From Fragosphaeria purpurea (lineage: Eukaryota > Ascomycota > Sordariomycetes > Ophiostomatales > Ophiostomataceae): DNA of 64,000 nt. The stretch's first letter is position 1; every line of letters starts with the position of its first letter. Below the pieces are notes generated by a model, which was not told the DNA's origin, did not search any database, and saw only the letters and a list, made by a program, of their open reading frames with translations. Positions 1-11,727 of the stretch are shown here, piece by piece. The translations under genes and the position numbers were made by a program. The DNA lies in assembly GCA_002778095.1 (NCBI GenBank), contig PCDL01000011.1:4526001-4590000 (forward strand). The letters run 5' to 3'.

Positions 1-211
1 AGCCTTTTCAACCAGTCCAACATTCAAAGGGCTCAGAACAGCTTCTGGATAGCAATGTTTTCGATTCACGATACGTTACCATCGAAGACGTGGAAGCGAG
101 TCCTTGACATTGCTTCAGTATGCGGGTACTGTGGACGGTACGCTCCTCAAATCCACTTAATCGAGCTAATTCTTTCTTTTCGTTTTCCTTTCTCGCTTCT
201 CTCTTCTGACG

Positions 212-1987
212 CTATTCCTTGTCTTGAAACAGTCGCTCGATGCCTGCCATATATTGTTCCCGGTCGCGGAGCTTCTGGGCCACAACGGTTTGAGCATCGG
301 GCTGCCACAGCCGGTACAGGGCCTCGTACGGTGGATCCAGTGCCGGTTTCTGTGGCTCCGTATCCGTGTTCATGTCCGCGTCCGTGTCCGGCTTCGTCTC
401 CGTGCGCCAAAACAACGGCTTCAGGCGGCCCTGGAAAATTTGCGTCATGCCGCCGACGGATGATAGCGACGCGTAGTACCATGTACGCTGGGACGTCCAG
501 CTGGCGTCCATGGCGTCACTGAGCGGTGTTTCGCCCGTACCTGTGTGTTTTCCCTCTTCCTCCCTGAAGACGTCCATAAAGATGCTACGGGACGCACAGT
601 AGTCGTCATAGCCATCCTGCGTGATATGATGGATGTCCTGCCACGTCAGCCACAAAGGGGCGCGCAGCTCGGCGACGGGCGCAGCAAAGAGCCACTCGAG
701 ATCAAACATAGCCGTGACCTGCCAGTCGTCGTCGACCAGAATGTTGCCCGGGTTGCTGTCAGACAGGTGGAGGAGATACGGTCGGCCGCCCCCGTCTCCC
801 TTTCCGTCCCCGACCCCCACAAAATGGTGCGCCACGGCCCGCAACACTACCATGATTGCCATCTGGTATTCGGCGTCAGCTTGATCCAGCGCCGCATTGG
901 GCCCAGCACGGAACACCGACTCGTGAAAGCGGGCGAGGTCCGATACGTATCGGTCGGCGCTCGTGTACGTCGTGTCCAGGCCGACCGTCCGCGGCGCGCC
1001 CTCGCTCTCGAGAATAGCCATGTCGCACGACACAGGCCGGCCGTCGAGGCGGATGGTGCCGTCCGCCAGGCAAAACCGAAACGCGCCAATGCGTGGCTGG
1101 GGCACGCGGGCGAGCGCCAGCATGATGCGCGCGAAGCCGCGGCATAAGTTGCGCGTCTTGGCCGGTTCCTGGGCGTAGAGGTCGTGGAGGGGCTGGTCGT
1201 GCGGCACAGTATAGGGGAGCTGCTTACCGAACCGGGCCTCACTTAAGTATTCGAGGATCATATAACCGGTTTCTGCTAGTGGTTGCGGTACGGACCCGGC
1301 CGGTGGGGCCACAGGGAGATAGGCGGACGGCACGGGCCGGCGAAGCCAGGATGCCGCGAGCTGCCGAACGTATAACACAACACGGCGGAAGAGAGATAGA
1401 CGGGACATGTGGGAGAACTGAGGGTCAGAACACTTGTTTTTTTCTTCTACTCTGCAAGAGCATATTCGGAAAAAACCTAAAGGGAGAGGGATACGTACAT
1501 GCCCTCCGTTCGCGCCTGGAAAACCAATGCCGTAAAGATGTGGTATGCGCACTTCAGGGCAGTGCCGCCGCATCCAGATGTAGGACGCCGTCTCGCACCG
1601 GAGTTTGTCCGCGACTGAACCGGGATGCTGCTCCTCGCCGAGTTTGGCCGGCATCGGGATACGCAGCAATACCTCATTCGAAGCCTTGTCCAACGACTTG
1701 TCGGTGCCAGTACTCTCTGCGACCTTGTCCTTGACCAACATGGGCACGACCAAATTGAACCCGCCGCGCTGCCAGGCCGAGTGATGGGTCATTTCGATGC
1801 ATTCAGGGCCTACGCCGACATGCATGGCCACCAGCGCACTCACGGCGGCCCTCTGCTCCCACAAACGCATGCTTAGCTGCACTAAGGAATTGAACTGGGC
1901 GTTCCGCACTATAATGTTCTTTTCGCTTTCAAGCGCATCTTCGTAGTTGATTGTCGTGCCATTCGCTAGATAGATGGTGGCGGGCAT
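212..1987 (-). CDS. Aminoglycoside phosphotransferase (APH)-like fungal protein
   Basis: Encodes about 564 aa after removal of one 81-nt intron (1418-1498, donor GTACGT, acceptor CAG). The open frame continues upstream to 2056, but only from a GTG, so the ATG at 1987 is taken as the start. The fold is recognised from the kinase-like catalytic segment HLSDSNPGNILVDD (about residue 380) followed by MFDLEW. This is the APH/choline-kinase Brenner loop and metal-binding loop in the LxDxxxxNI form common in fungal APH-like proteins, so the usual His of HxD is Leu. Splicing restores a Phe-Ser-His-x-Ser-Arg-Leu stretch typical of the family just before the N-lobe/C-lobe linker. Fungal members are mostly of unknown substrate, and resistance to an antibiotic should not be assumed. 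Fold assignment is firm; function is unknown. Confidence 0.8.
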   Translation of the reverse strand: MPATIYLANGTTINYEDALESEKNIIVRNAQFNSLVQLSMRLWEQRAAVSALVAMHVGVGPECIEMTHHSAWQRGGFNLVVPMLVKDKVAESTGTDKSLDKASNEVLLRIPMPAKLGEEQHPGSVADKLRCETASYIWMRRHCPEVRIPHLYGIGFPGANGGHVRIPLPLGFFRICSCRVEEKNKCSDPQFSHMSRLSLFRRVVLYVRQLAASWLRRPVPSAYLPVAPPAGSVPQPLAETGYMILEYLSEARFGKQLPYTVPHDQPLHDLYAQEPAKTRNLCRGFARIMLALARVPQPRIGAFRFCLADGTIRLDGRPVSCDMAILESEGAPRTVGLDTTYTSADRYVSDLARFHESVFRAGPNAALDQADAEYQMAIMVVLRAVAHHFVGVGDGKGDGGGRPYLLHLSDSNPGNILVDDDWQVTAMFDLEWLFAAPVAELRAPLWLTWQDIHHITQDGYDDYCASRSIFMDVFREEEGKHTGTGETPLSDAMDASWTSQRTWYYASLSSVGGMTQIFQGRLKPLFWRTETKPDTDADMNTDTEPQKPALDPPYEALYRLWQPDAQTVVAQKLRDREQYMAGIERLFQDKE

Positions 1988-3398
1988 CTTGTCAGGGAGA
2001 GCGGCTAATGAAGCGGTGTTAGAGAGTAGTCGAGGGTTCTTGCTGTTTCTTTCCACCGCTCTTCCTGCCGTTATGGGGGGAGAGTAAAAAGGCTCCTAGT
2101 TATGAATACTTTGATTGGCTGCTCCTTTGCGTCAAAACACCACCTTGCTGCTTGCTACTCTCCCCTGAGCGTTACTAATCACTGCGGGTACTGTACGATA
2201 TTGCAGCGGCTTCAGCCAGCAAGAGGGTTTGGTTGTTGTGTTGGGAGCGTCGGGGGTATAAGCGCACTCGAGTGTAGGGCGGAGCCTTGTGAATGTTTTG
2301 AAATGAGAAGGCGGTGGCGGCGGGTGCAGGTGTGGGTGCGGGAGCCATTGCAGCCGCTGATCTCGGTATTGCTGCGTCTTTATATGAGAGGGCAATGCTG
2401 AAGCGTACGTGTTTAAATCATGATGACCGCAGTTTCAATATCACCAGAGGAGAAGAATTGAAAGCCAGAAAAGAAGGCGTAAAATGATGAGTGCTGCGGT
2501 GAATTTGAAAAAGGAAGACGAGCATTTGTCTATGCATACAAATATGCAGAGACGGTAGCGCACCATTACGAGAGTTGGTAAATGCTCGACCAATTATATG
2601 GGAATGAGGGGGAAAAGAAGAGCAGCCGGTGATTGCTGAGCTGGAGTTTTGACATGGGATGGGTAGACAGACGTAGTCTTGGGGGCTGCGGTATCTGGGA
2701 AGAGACGACTTCTGGTGTTCCGTAAGTAGAAGAAAAATGCCGTCGTAAGTCAACGAAAATGCGAGCCTTCTTATTTTCATGTCCTTGGTCTCGACGTATA
2801 GCTGTTATAGTGGCTCAAAGGATACAAATAAGTGTTCACGATATTAAGGCGTAAGTGAGGGCGTGATGATGGTCTAGGGTTAGACGATATATCTCACTCT
2901 TGTAGCTTGAAAAAAAAAAGGAATGACGGGCCCTCAAAAATATTAAAAGAAGGAAGAAAAGAAAGGTAGGAGAAAAGTGAATTAAATGAAGCTAGAAAAA
3001 TTGAGACACATAAAGGACCCGAACAGCGAGCAGCAATTTTTGTTGGATAACCCGTCCGTCTGTCAATGGACAGTAATTCAATAAACTTGTATCAAGTACG
3101 ATGTTGTGCAAGGAGAAAATATTTACTCCTACTCGTACATACTCGACAGATTCGTAAGGCGTGGTATTCAGACCTGATCGGGAACCTCGACTCCCTTGCT
3201 TACTTTCGGAAAAAAATCACAGCTATGAATACATGCGTGGGGGCATGGTGCTACGTAGACATCTGCCTCTTATTCGCAGGAATATTTTCTCCTTGTTCTT
3301 TTCTTTCCTGCACTCGAAGTCAACCGGACTTGTCACGACTTGTGTTTTTAAAGGTCCTTGGTCTGCTGGACCTAATGGCAAGCTCGGTCTAATACAAT
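1988..3398. other. Intergenic spacer
   Basis: AT-rich DNA between the promoter side of the APH-like gene and the 3' end of the folylpolyglutamate synthase gene. It holds a 10-A run near 2911 and short chance open frames with no recognisable domain. No gene, repeat or RNA could be supported here. Confidence 0.6.
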
Positions 3399-5039
3399 CT
3401 AGGATTGTGGATCGTCACCTAATTGACGAATAACATGCCCGATCAAAGACAAACTTCCGGTTACCAGAATGTGTACAGCAACTTCGTTTTGAACTAGGTT
3501 CTTCACCCGGGAGACGACCTGCGAGGGTGTTGGCTCGTGCCATGTTTCCGTTTCCGAATGCCATGTTTTCCAACCCTGACAATATTGCTGCGGACGTACG
3601 TCATCTGCGATTGGAGCTTAGCAGTTGATAATTCCCATTCGCACGGGCTGGAGAACAGATCATACCGCGGGCAGTGTCATTATACGTAGTGAAAACGGCG
3701 TGTGTAATCGAGAGGCTCAGTTTTTCCGACAGCCGTTCCAGTATTCTTAAACCATCTCGGTCAACAGATTTTTGAGCAAATACAAGGATGCGCACCGGAT
3801 CGCTGGCCCCGTGTTACTATAAGTCACGTATAGGGAGGGTTGGGTAGGAGAAAGAACGGGTTACCTCTTCTGAGAAGACACGTGCTGAAACCATGACGCT
3901 GCCTCTCCAATACTCATCTCATTATGGGCGCCGTCCAAATACCAAGAATATTTCCCCTTTTGAATCAGTTGAAAGCGGCCTGGCCAGTGGAACCGTTTTA
4001 TCCCATCCACAACATCTCGTGGAGACAGGGATGCAGAGGGTCCTTGGCATTTTTGCCTAAGAAATGCATCGCACAATTCTCGTGCGAGAGAAGCATTTAG
4101 TAGCTGAGTTCGTATGTCAATAAAGCTGGAAAGGCTGCGGTTAGCTTTCACAAACGTAAGCGCGACGCTTTTCTCGGCCGCCCGGTCTTCCAAGACGCGA
4201 GTGACGCATGGCTCCTGGATAAGGGAAAATGCTGGCGTGCCGGCTTTGAAGATGCCAGCTTTGTGCCACGCGATGTTTTCCACTGTTGGTCCCAGCTCTT
4301 TCACGTGGTCCATGCCGATGCTAGTAACGCCGGTGACGACGGGGTGCCGGACGACGTTTGTTGCATCGTACTGTCCTCCATTGTGGGTCTCGTAGATCGC
4401 CACATCGACTTTTTCCAGAATAAAGGCATGATAGGACACAAGTGCGAGAAATTGAAGGTAGCGAGGTCTGGGATTGTTCAGCTCGTGAAGACAAAGCCCA
4501 TCGCGTACGTCAAAGACGTATTTCGCGAAGACATTTTCAGGCAGGGGAGAGAAGTTGATTCGAATTCTCTCGTTGACCTCAATCAAATGGGGGGACGTAT
4601 AGAGCCCGACTTTCTATGGAAAACCGGTTCTCTCCCCGTGCCGCCTAAGAAAGCTGTCGACAAATGTGCAAGTACTGCCTTTTCCTTTAGTCCCTGAGAC
4701 GTGAATGATATTCAGGCCGTCGATCGCGTCATCCTGAAAGACAGTCATTAGCATGAAACACACCCAGAACAGTACCAGTTGAAGGACGACTTACCGTGTG
4801 ACCAAGCCGCAATAGCCACTCCCGTATTCCTTCCAGGCTGGGTGCTCCTTTGAATGTTGAGCCGCCGTTTGGAAGATCTGTTCTCGGGAGTTGAGGGACG
4901 GTGAAACCCAAGTTCGGTCGTGCGATCCGGCGCCTTCCATTGAGAAACGCGACAGCATTCTATTTTGGCGGTTCAGTTGATCATTCGGACACACAGAAAT
5001 AGTCAGACGAAGTGTCCTCACCTTGAATGATTTTTCCAT
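3399..5039 (-). pseudogene. Folylpolyglutamate synthase with one in-frame TAG
   Basis: Five exons close perfectly in frame: 5039-5022, 4959-4795, 4733-3865, 3802-3666 and 3604-3399. The four introns are 61-62 nt with GT donors and AG acceptors. The total is 465 codons including the final TAG. Family marks are the P-loop GTKGKGST, YTSPHL, the motif around GITS/GVTSIGMDH, ENIAWHKAGIFK, LDGAHN and a C-terminal HILVTGSLSLIG. The protein would add gamma-linked glutamates to folates (ATP-dependent, Mur-ligase fold). The only lesion is TAG at 4616-4614 (about codon 101), between GFP and KVGLYTSP, where fungal homologues normally carry a basic residue. One base change from CAG or AAG would explain it. 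No plausible intron removes it without deleting the segment after the P-loop. The copy is either a recently killed paralogue of the fungal FPGS clade or contains a base-call error. Confidence 0.85.
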
Positions 5040-8000
5040 AAGGAAGGGCACAGCGCATTCGAGAGGTCGGCTGACCTTTATCAGTTCTTGGAGTGAAGTC
5101 GCGGGGTCCGCCCGGCATTTATAATGTACCAGCTCTCATAAAACCACCTGTGGCTCACAGCAAGTGCTCGCGCATCGTTACGATGACGGATTAATGTTTT
5201 GTCCTTCGAGCAAATCTTACAGTGACGAATCACGTTTGCGTATCTCTCCGTGTCTTTCCCCTCTATCTTGGATATTTTTCTCTCACAGAAGTTCACTACT
5301 TATTTTCGCCATTCTTATTATTTTTTTTTACTCGTTATGGCCACGCGTCTAAATTTCTATCTGAAAATCTCGTCATCCACCATGAACTTGATTTTCAAAA
5401 AAAAATCTTCTGGTAAAGAGCATCAAGGCAGACAGACTAAGCAACGTGTGTATCAAAGTATCTGTCGGACATATACACGCAAAAGCAATTTCTTAGCTGA
5501 GACCCAGTTCTTCCAGAGCTTGCCAAAGTATGAATAAAGAGACGGCGTATATTTGAGAATCTTTGCATCTAGAGCAAAACAAAGTTCAATTCTGGTGTCA
5601 TAGCAGGCAACACACAGAAGAAGAGTCCGAGTCACAGCATGGGTGGCGTTGTACGACTCCCTTCAAATCCGAGAACGCCTCAGCGCTATTTGAGATTGCT
5701 TATATAGAAAATCTATAGATGGCAATCGGTTGTCTTTGCATGTGGTACGGCTAGAAGAATCTTCCGAGTTCTGCTTCACTTGAAATCATACTTGTGGAGC
5801 AAGTTCTGGCACACCATATTCCACACCATCTGTGTGCTGTTTTGGACCTTCTACAGCGAATGATAGCAGGGGATGCAAAGAAAGGAAGGATTAGCTATCT
5901 TAAGAACTTGTGTTAGTTACCAATGAGAGGCATTTTTACTGTTTGCCTGACGGAACTGGGCCGAACGGGTAATCTCCAGCATGCAGACGCCACGTGCAAT
6001 CTTCCATGATATCTAAACTCGGGATTTGCCCACGTGAATGCGAAAGGACTCAAAGAAGCTCCTCAATCACAGATTTCAACTCTACTGTCAGATAAATGAT
6101 ACTCTTATCAGCCTCCACAAGCCACCGAAGCGAGTAATGACGCCATTGGTGAGGGGATTCGTTTTTGATTCAAAAAACATTATAATGAATTTTCTATGAG
6201 ATATTGTGAACAGTGGTGTCGAAACAATAGCTTCCAGTTAAGTTTTTTTTTTTTTTAAGTCGAATCTACAAAAACAACCATCGTAAAAAATGAACAACCT
6301 TTGCATAAAATTCGGTAGCACGCCATGACAAACGAGGGTTAACGATTTTACATCAGTCTTCGCATTAGATTCTCATTTTTTTTTATCCAGTCCGACGTGG
6401 ATGCCGTAACTATCTGACAGACGTTAACGTGTGCACGCTCATCCACTCTTCCTACATTGGCGCACGATGCATCGTCCACAAAAGATACGAGAGATTAACG
6501 ACTGGTTTACGAATACAAGCGTCTCGGCACTCGTTCTAGGTCTACCATATCGCCTTACTTTGCCCTTTTTCTTTTTCTTTTCTACTGACGAGCAGATGTA
6601 TAATCTAATGAGGCCCAGAAGGGCCTTTTTGAGAAACTTGGCACTTCCTCCATCTAGGCAGAGTAGGTCTTGTTTCAACCCGTATTTCTTTTCGCTTGGC
6701 AGGCACATGGCTCCTGTTTTTATGCTTCCGCACTCAACGTAACTACTTGTACTTCGGCTGAACGTCCGGTGTGTTTCCTTGCGCACGTGCTATTTTGTAG
6801 ACTGTAAGGTAGCACACTGTTGTTGCCAGACCACCCGTCATGGGCTGGAAAGAGTGCTGAATAAGAATCTTGCCTGAGCAACCAAAGAAAAAAACACAGC
6901 AATTTCTATACAAGTTTCGTTCTGCCGTCCTTCGCCAAGGACAATAGACCGGAGACCCCATAATCTCGCCCCCACGATACAACGTCCCGGAAATTCGCAA
7001 TATGCTGTCTTCGCGGCTGTCCTGTCTTCCAGGATGCGTACCATTGTGCTTCTTTGTCAGTTTTCTGTGGGCCTCCCAGCCATTGTATGTTGAGAGCCTT
7101 CTTCCAGTCGCGCGCGATTTCTCTGTTTTGCCTACATGAAATATTTCCAAAAATACTCTCTGGTTGCGGAATGTATAACTACACGCTAAGACGGAAGAAG
7201 GATGAAAACGGTTGGATGGGTGAATGGATGACGATGTGACCCAGGCCTATATCTGTCTATAAAGTATCACAGGCGGCACAATCATGAACGACAAGCTCGT
7301 ACATGCCCACCCTCCTTCTCCTGACCTTTACGGGCCTTTTCTTATGTTCCTTATTGCTCTAGTCTTGTGTTCTCCAGAGGGTCGTTTCTATGTCATATTG
7401 TTAGAACCCGGGATTCCTCTAGTCTATCGTGCTTCTTCAAAAACAATAGGGTTTTTGAAAACACCAAAACCATTTGCTTTTTTTCTTTCGTTCGTTTATG
7501 TTCTTAGTTTAGAAGACCATAGAAAAAGCACTAGCACTTCCAGTTTCGGTATTCTAGCAGGAAAAGGCAATACTCCAAGAGATCCATCATGCACAGCCAA
7601 GTCACCGTCGACATATTGCCACCTTTGCCACGTTCATACCGAAAGCGTGTACAAGACTTAACACACGATCAACCGGATTCAAGATATCAAAACGTAATTA
7701 TGTTCATCTTTTCTGTATCCCCGGGCATCCGATATTGTTTATAGATTGTGGGGGGGAAGAATGTGGAATTTTGCCGGCGTGGCTAAAGTCGCTTCTCCAC
7801 GGGGCGGTTTATATACCATGCTACAAACAACCATCGTATTCCTACTGTCATGAATTTCAGAGAAAGGTGGTCACCCCGAAGAAAAATTGCAAAAAAAAAA
7901 CAAATACTAGAAAAATAACTCAAATCAACCACAGAGGACGTGTAGTCCGCCAAGGCGTGTGTGTCTTTGTTTACTTCTGGCCCCATATATAATGTTTCGT

Positions 8001-8516
8001 CCGAGCAAACGCACGCGGAAAGCATGCCTTTGCCTTTTTTTGTCTTTCCCATGAGCTCTTTTTTTCCAGGCCCACCGCTTAGCAGCAGAGTCAAGGAAGT
8101 CTCTCACCCAATCGATATATTGCACGCAAAATGGCAAAAAGGGACAAAGCACGCAGTCTACACGATCCGGAGCGTTCGGCAGATTGGCCGTAGGGGAGGG
8201 CACGCCCAAAGAGCGTACGGGATGCTGTTTCCTGTACAAACGTTGTTTGGAAAAATTAAACAGCCACTCTTGGTGGATTGCTGCCATTTTTGCCTTCTCT
8301 CTTCTCTGCAATAAATCGGTCGTTTGGTCGGCAGTTCGACTGGTTGAGCGCCCAGAAAACAGAAAAGACAAGTACCTCCTTCGGGATTTTCACGAGACCA
8401 GGGTTACTAAATTGCACATTTGATTGTTTTGTGACTGTAGAAGGCAATCGAATAGCAACCCAAATGGTAGCGAAAAGAGAAGAACGGCAAAGAACACTGG
8501 CCTAGGCTTGTTGTCG
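5040..8516. other. AT-rich intergenic spacer
   Basis: About 3.5 kb with long A and T runs (for example 6243-6256) and no gene model that can be closed. Open frames near 6.4-6.8 kb, 7.3 kb and 7.8-8.4 kb have ordinary AT-rich composition and no domain. The only coding-like stretch is on the minus strand at 6838-7044, listed separately. Confidence 0.55.
6838..7044 (-). other. Coding-like small ORF, unassigned
   Basis: An ATG-started 68-codon frame. Its first 45 residues have protein-like composition (acidic and basic residues mixed, segment FPGRCIVGARLWGLRSIVLG). It then runs into a Phe-rich stretch that is probably non-coding. No family was recognised and no second exon could be closed. It may be a gene remnant or chance. 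Confidence 0.15.
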
Positions 8517-8774
8517 TTTTCTTTTTCCCATCCTTTCCCCCTTTCCTTGAACGTGTATAAGGGAACGTATAACAACAGATAGGTTTCTCTCTCTCCCCAA
8601 TTTTTTTCTCCTTTCTTCCTTTTTCTTTCTTCCCCCCCTTTTGTTCTTTTCTTCCTCGTCTTCAGCCCTTGTCAGTGTTTCTGTTTTTTTGGTCATCATT
8701 TCAACCTAGCGACTTTGTACACTCGCTCAACCAGAAAGAAAGGACCCAGAAGAAGAAAAGAATAGAAAGGCACA
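8517..8774 (+). promoter_or_regulatory. CT-rich promoter/5' leader of the DUF1996 gene
   Basis: A coding-strand pyrimidine tract (about 8516-8662) with a TATAAG element at 8556-8561 lies upstream of the ATG at 8775. The leader just before the start is A-rich (GAAAGGCACA-ATG), as expected for a strongly expressed fungal secretory gene. This is inferred from composition only. Confidence 0.4.
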
Positions 8775-10179
8775 ATGAAGTCAGCCACTTTCGCTGCCGT
8801 CGCCGGCCTGCTGGCACAGAACGTGGCGGCGCAGAACATGCTGCGCTTTGCCTGCTCCCAGCTCGTCGTGGAGCGTACCGACCCCATTGTCAACCCGGGC
8901 CAGCTGTACACGCCGCATCTGCATCAGATCGTGGGCGGCAACTCGTTCAACATCACGATGGACCCCGAGACGCACGATCTGCCGGGACTGTCGACGTGCA
9001 CGTCTTGCAACTTCAAGGAGGACACCTCCAACTACTGGACGGCCGTCCTCTTCTTCAAGGCGAAGAACGGCACCTTCCACCGTGTGCCCCAGGTCGGCAA
9101 CGGCGGTCCGCAGGGCCAGCTGGTCAACAAGGGCGGCCTCGACGTCTACTACATTCCGAGCGGCAAGACGACCGCCTTCAAGCCGGTGCGTTTTTTTTTT
9201 CTGTTTTTTTTTTCTGTTTTTATTTTGTTCTATATTTGCCCTGCTGTAATTCCGTACACCCTCCACTAACCCTACCAGGGCTTCCGCATGATTGCGGGCA
9301 AGGCCTCCAACACCGACCCGAGCAAGGTCAGCCGCGGCAACATCTGCCATCGCTGCTGGAAGTCTACCAACGACAACCAGTTCACCGGCGGCGCTCCGTG
9401 CAGCGGTGCCGACACCGTGGACGTCCCCATGGACCTGTCCTGCAAGATGGTTCGCCAGACCATCATCTTCCCTACGTATGTTTTCCCTGCCGTCTCGAAA
9501 AAATGGAAAAACGGAAAAAAAAGAAGAAAAAAAAGCGAAGCACTAGACCAAAATTCATGAACCCTTGCTAACCATCTTGCAGCTGCTGGGACGGCAAGAA
9601 CCTCGACTCTCCTGACCACGAGACCCACGTCGCCTACAGCGGTGTCGGTGCCAGCGGTGGCGGCGCGTGCCCGTCATCGCACCCCGTCAAGCTGCCGCAG
9701 ATCATGTACGAGATCATGTGGAACACCTCGACGTTCATGGACAGGAGTCTGTTCCCCGCGGACGGCTCCAACCCGTTCATCTACAGCATGAACATCGGGT
9801 AAGTAATCACTTTTCATCTATGTTGAATCCGTACGCCTTGGTTCAAGCAAAGCACTTTACTGACCTTGGTCTAGCGGTGCTGCTGCCCACGGCGATTACG
9901 TCTTCGGCTGGAAGGGTGACTCGCTCCAGAAGGCCATGGACCACGGCTGCAACCTCAACCGCGACTGCCCCGCGGCCGGCCTCCACGCCCAGACCCCCGA
10001 CGTGTACAACCAGTGCACCAAGAAGCAGCAGGCTCCCGAGGACGTCGACGGCTGTACGTTTCCCTTCTCTCCTTTGTGTACTTTGTTGCGTTGCAAGCTT
10101 TTCCGATATGTTGATCCGTTGCTGACTTTCAACAGGGTTGAGCGCTCTTCCCATGGGCGAGATGGCAATGAAAGCATAG
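8775..10179 (+). CDS. Secreted DUF1996-domain protein
   Basis: Five exons: 8775-9185, 9279-9475, 9583-9798, 9875-10053 and 10136-10179. The four introns are 93, 107, 76 and 82 nt, and the first three carry clear branch sites (for example CACTAAC in the first). They give 348 aa. Residues 1-19 form a signal peptide ending VAA-QN. The mature part is DUF1996: opening FACSQLVVERTDPIVNPG, then the HLHQIVGGNSF block, and ending in the family-typical EDVDGWLSALP. Many Cys residues suggest disulfides. DUF1996 proteins are secreted or wall-associated fungal proteins, sometimes joined to WSC domains; no WSC or GPI signal is present here. The biochemical role is unknown. Codon use is GC-rich and the gene looks intact. 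Confidence 0.92.
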
Positions 10180-11486
10180 GAGGGCTTTTAATTTCTTTTC
10201 CTAGACGACAATGTTCTTTGCAGGCCCTTGTTCTCGCGCGTTTTCCTCTCAATTCTTTCGCTTCGTGCGTTACCATCATCATGGAACTTTTCCTTTTCCA
10301 CCATTCCGTAGCTGAGACAGAAAATAAGACTGCTTCGCTATTTGATGTATTTTCTTCATAGCGCCACGTTACACACTTTTTTTTGTCTTTTCCCCCCGAT
10401 ATTTAAATCAAAATTAATTCTCCAAAGAATAGTTACGTTCAAGATTCTAAAAAGGGGACTGACGATAATGGACAACAACAGGGGAAGTCCAAACAATCAC
10501 GAAAGCGCTGTGATCTCATAACTCGGTAATATGTACCTCTTTCTCCGACATGGAAACTGCCAGTTGATAAGCAAACAAAAACCACATTTTTGACGGCTTT
10601 CGTGTAGCACCCCTTGTACCCAACGGGCTAATATATTTCCAGGAGGCTCTTGCTCCTAGCTGGTTCTGTCGAGCCATGCAATGGAAAACCAGGTCTCAAC
10701 GGCGCCGTTTCCAAGACACCTCTTACAGCATTAATGAAAAGATGTGTGTTGGCTTCTTTTTTCTGTCGTCAATTTTACTTCATTTTGATCTACTTCTCTA
10801 ATGGCATAATACACTCGTCAGTTACCATTGTACTTGCACCTACGAATCCGTAAGTTTAGTCTTTCTATCGAGCGGCCAGCCCTTGGGGGCAGTATTCCTG
10901 TCTAGCGACTTTGGGCTTATGTGCGTAGGCAAGAAATTCATGGACGGCCTCGGAATACTCTATTCTCACAGGACGGCTCCCGAGTACCGACGGTAACATT
11001 TTTTTCAGCGGAAGAGGCGTTAAAGTACTATTCCAGCCATTTTGCATTCTGCCATTCTATGTAAGCACTAAGAGGTGATGTCTGTTGTAAACCGCCTACG
11101 AAGGCAATACCAGTACGGGTCTTCCCGAGCAGGTTCGGACCGGTCTGCCTTTTAATTTTGTTGTGACGTTTCTGTGAACATCTTTTAACAACCGTATCTA
11201 CGGGATTTGTTTTTGGCTCACCATGATATTCGAGGCTTTGATTTCTTTGTGTTATAAAATCCAACGCCTTACAAGCAACTCAGGCTATCCCGCGCAATTG
11301 ATTTTTTAATGATTACATCTCCGCCCTACCCATTTTTTCCCTTCCGTTATTTTCACAGGCATAGAGGTCGCCGCCTCGAATCTGTGACTAGCCTTGCCTT
11401 GCACCGTCTCGAAATCAGTGGAGAAAGCGGGCTTGTCATGTACGCTTTACATCTACTGTTAGTCCTTTTCTGTTCTTCATAAAACG
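10180..11486. other. Intergenic spacer upstream of tRNA
   Basis: Holds the 3' flank of the DUF1996 gene and about 1 kb with no supportable gene. Two adjacent minus-strand open frames (10865-11047 and 11028-11264) overlap in different frames and have partly protein-like composition, but no domain or splice model was found. Confidence 0.5.
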
Positions 11487-11558
11487 GGTCCAGTGGCCAA
11501 ATGGCAAGGCGCTTGGCTACGAACCAAGAGATTGCAGGTTCGATCCCTGCCTGGATCG
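11487..11558 (+). tRNA. tRNA-Arg (anticodon ACG)
   Basis: 72 nt including discriminator G. The acceptor stem GGTCCAG pairs with CTGGATC (one G-T pair). The D-arm is GCC/GGC. The anticodon stem CTTGG/CCAAG encloses the loop CTACGAA with ACG at positions 34-36. The T-arm is GCAGG-TTCGATC-CCTGC. There is no intron. T-rich runs start about 20 nt downstream (from 11580) and can serve as the Pol III terminator. ACG (read as ICG) decodes CGU/CGC/CGA. Confidence 0.95.
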
Positions 11559-11727
11559 TGGCAAACACGCAATATGTAGTTTGTTTGTTTTATTTTTATT
11601 TTTATTTTTTTATTTTTGATTTCCTTTTTGGTTTCTTTATTGGAGGGGTGTTGTTTTTTTGTTTTTTATTTATTTCCTTTTTTCTCTTTTGCTTTCACTT
11701 AGGCAGCATTAGATTTTTCTTCTTTGA

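Noticed and set aside
3605..3665. Apparent frameshift near the FPGS C-terminus
   Set aside because: Resolved as a normal 61-nt intron (GTATGA...CGCAG) that restores the conserved C-terminal sequence.
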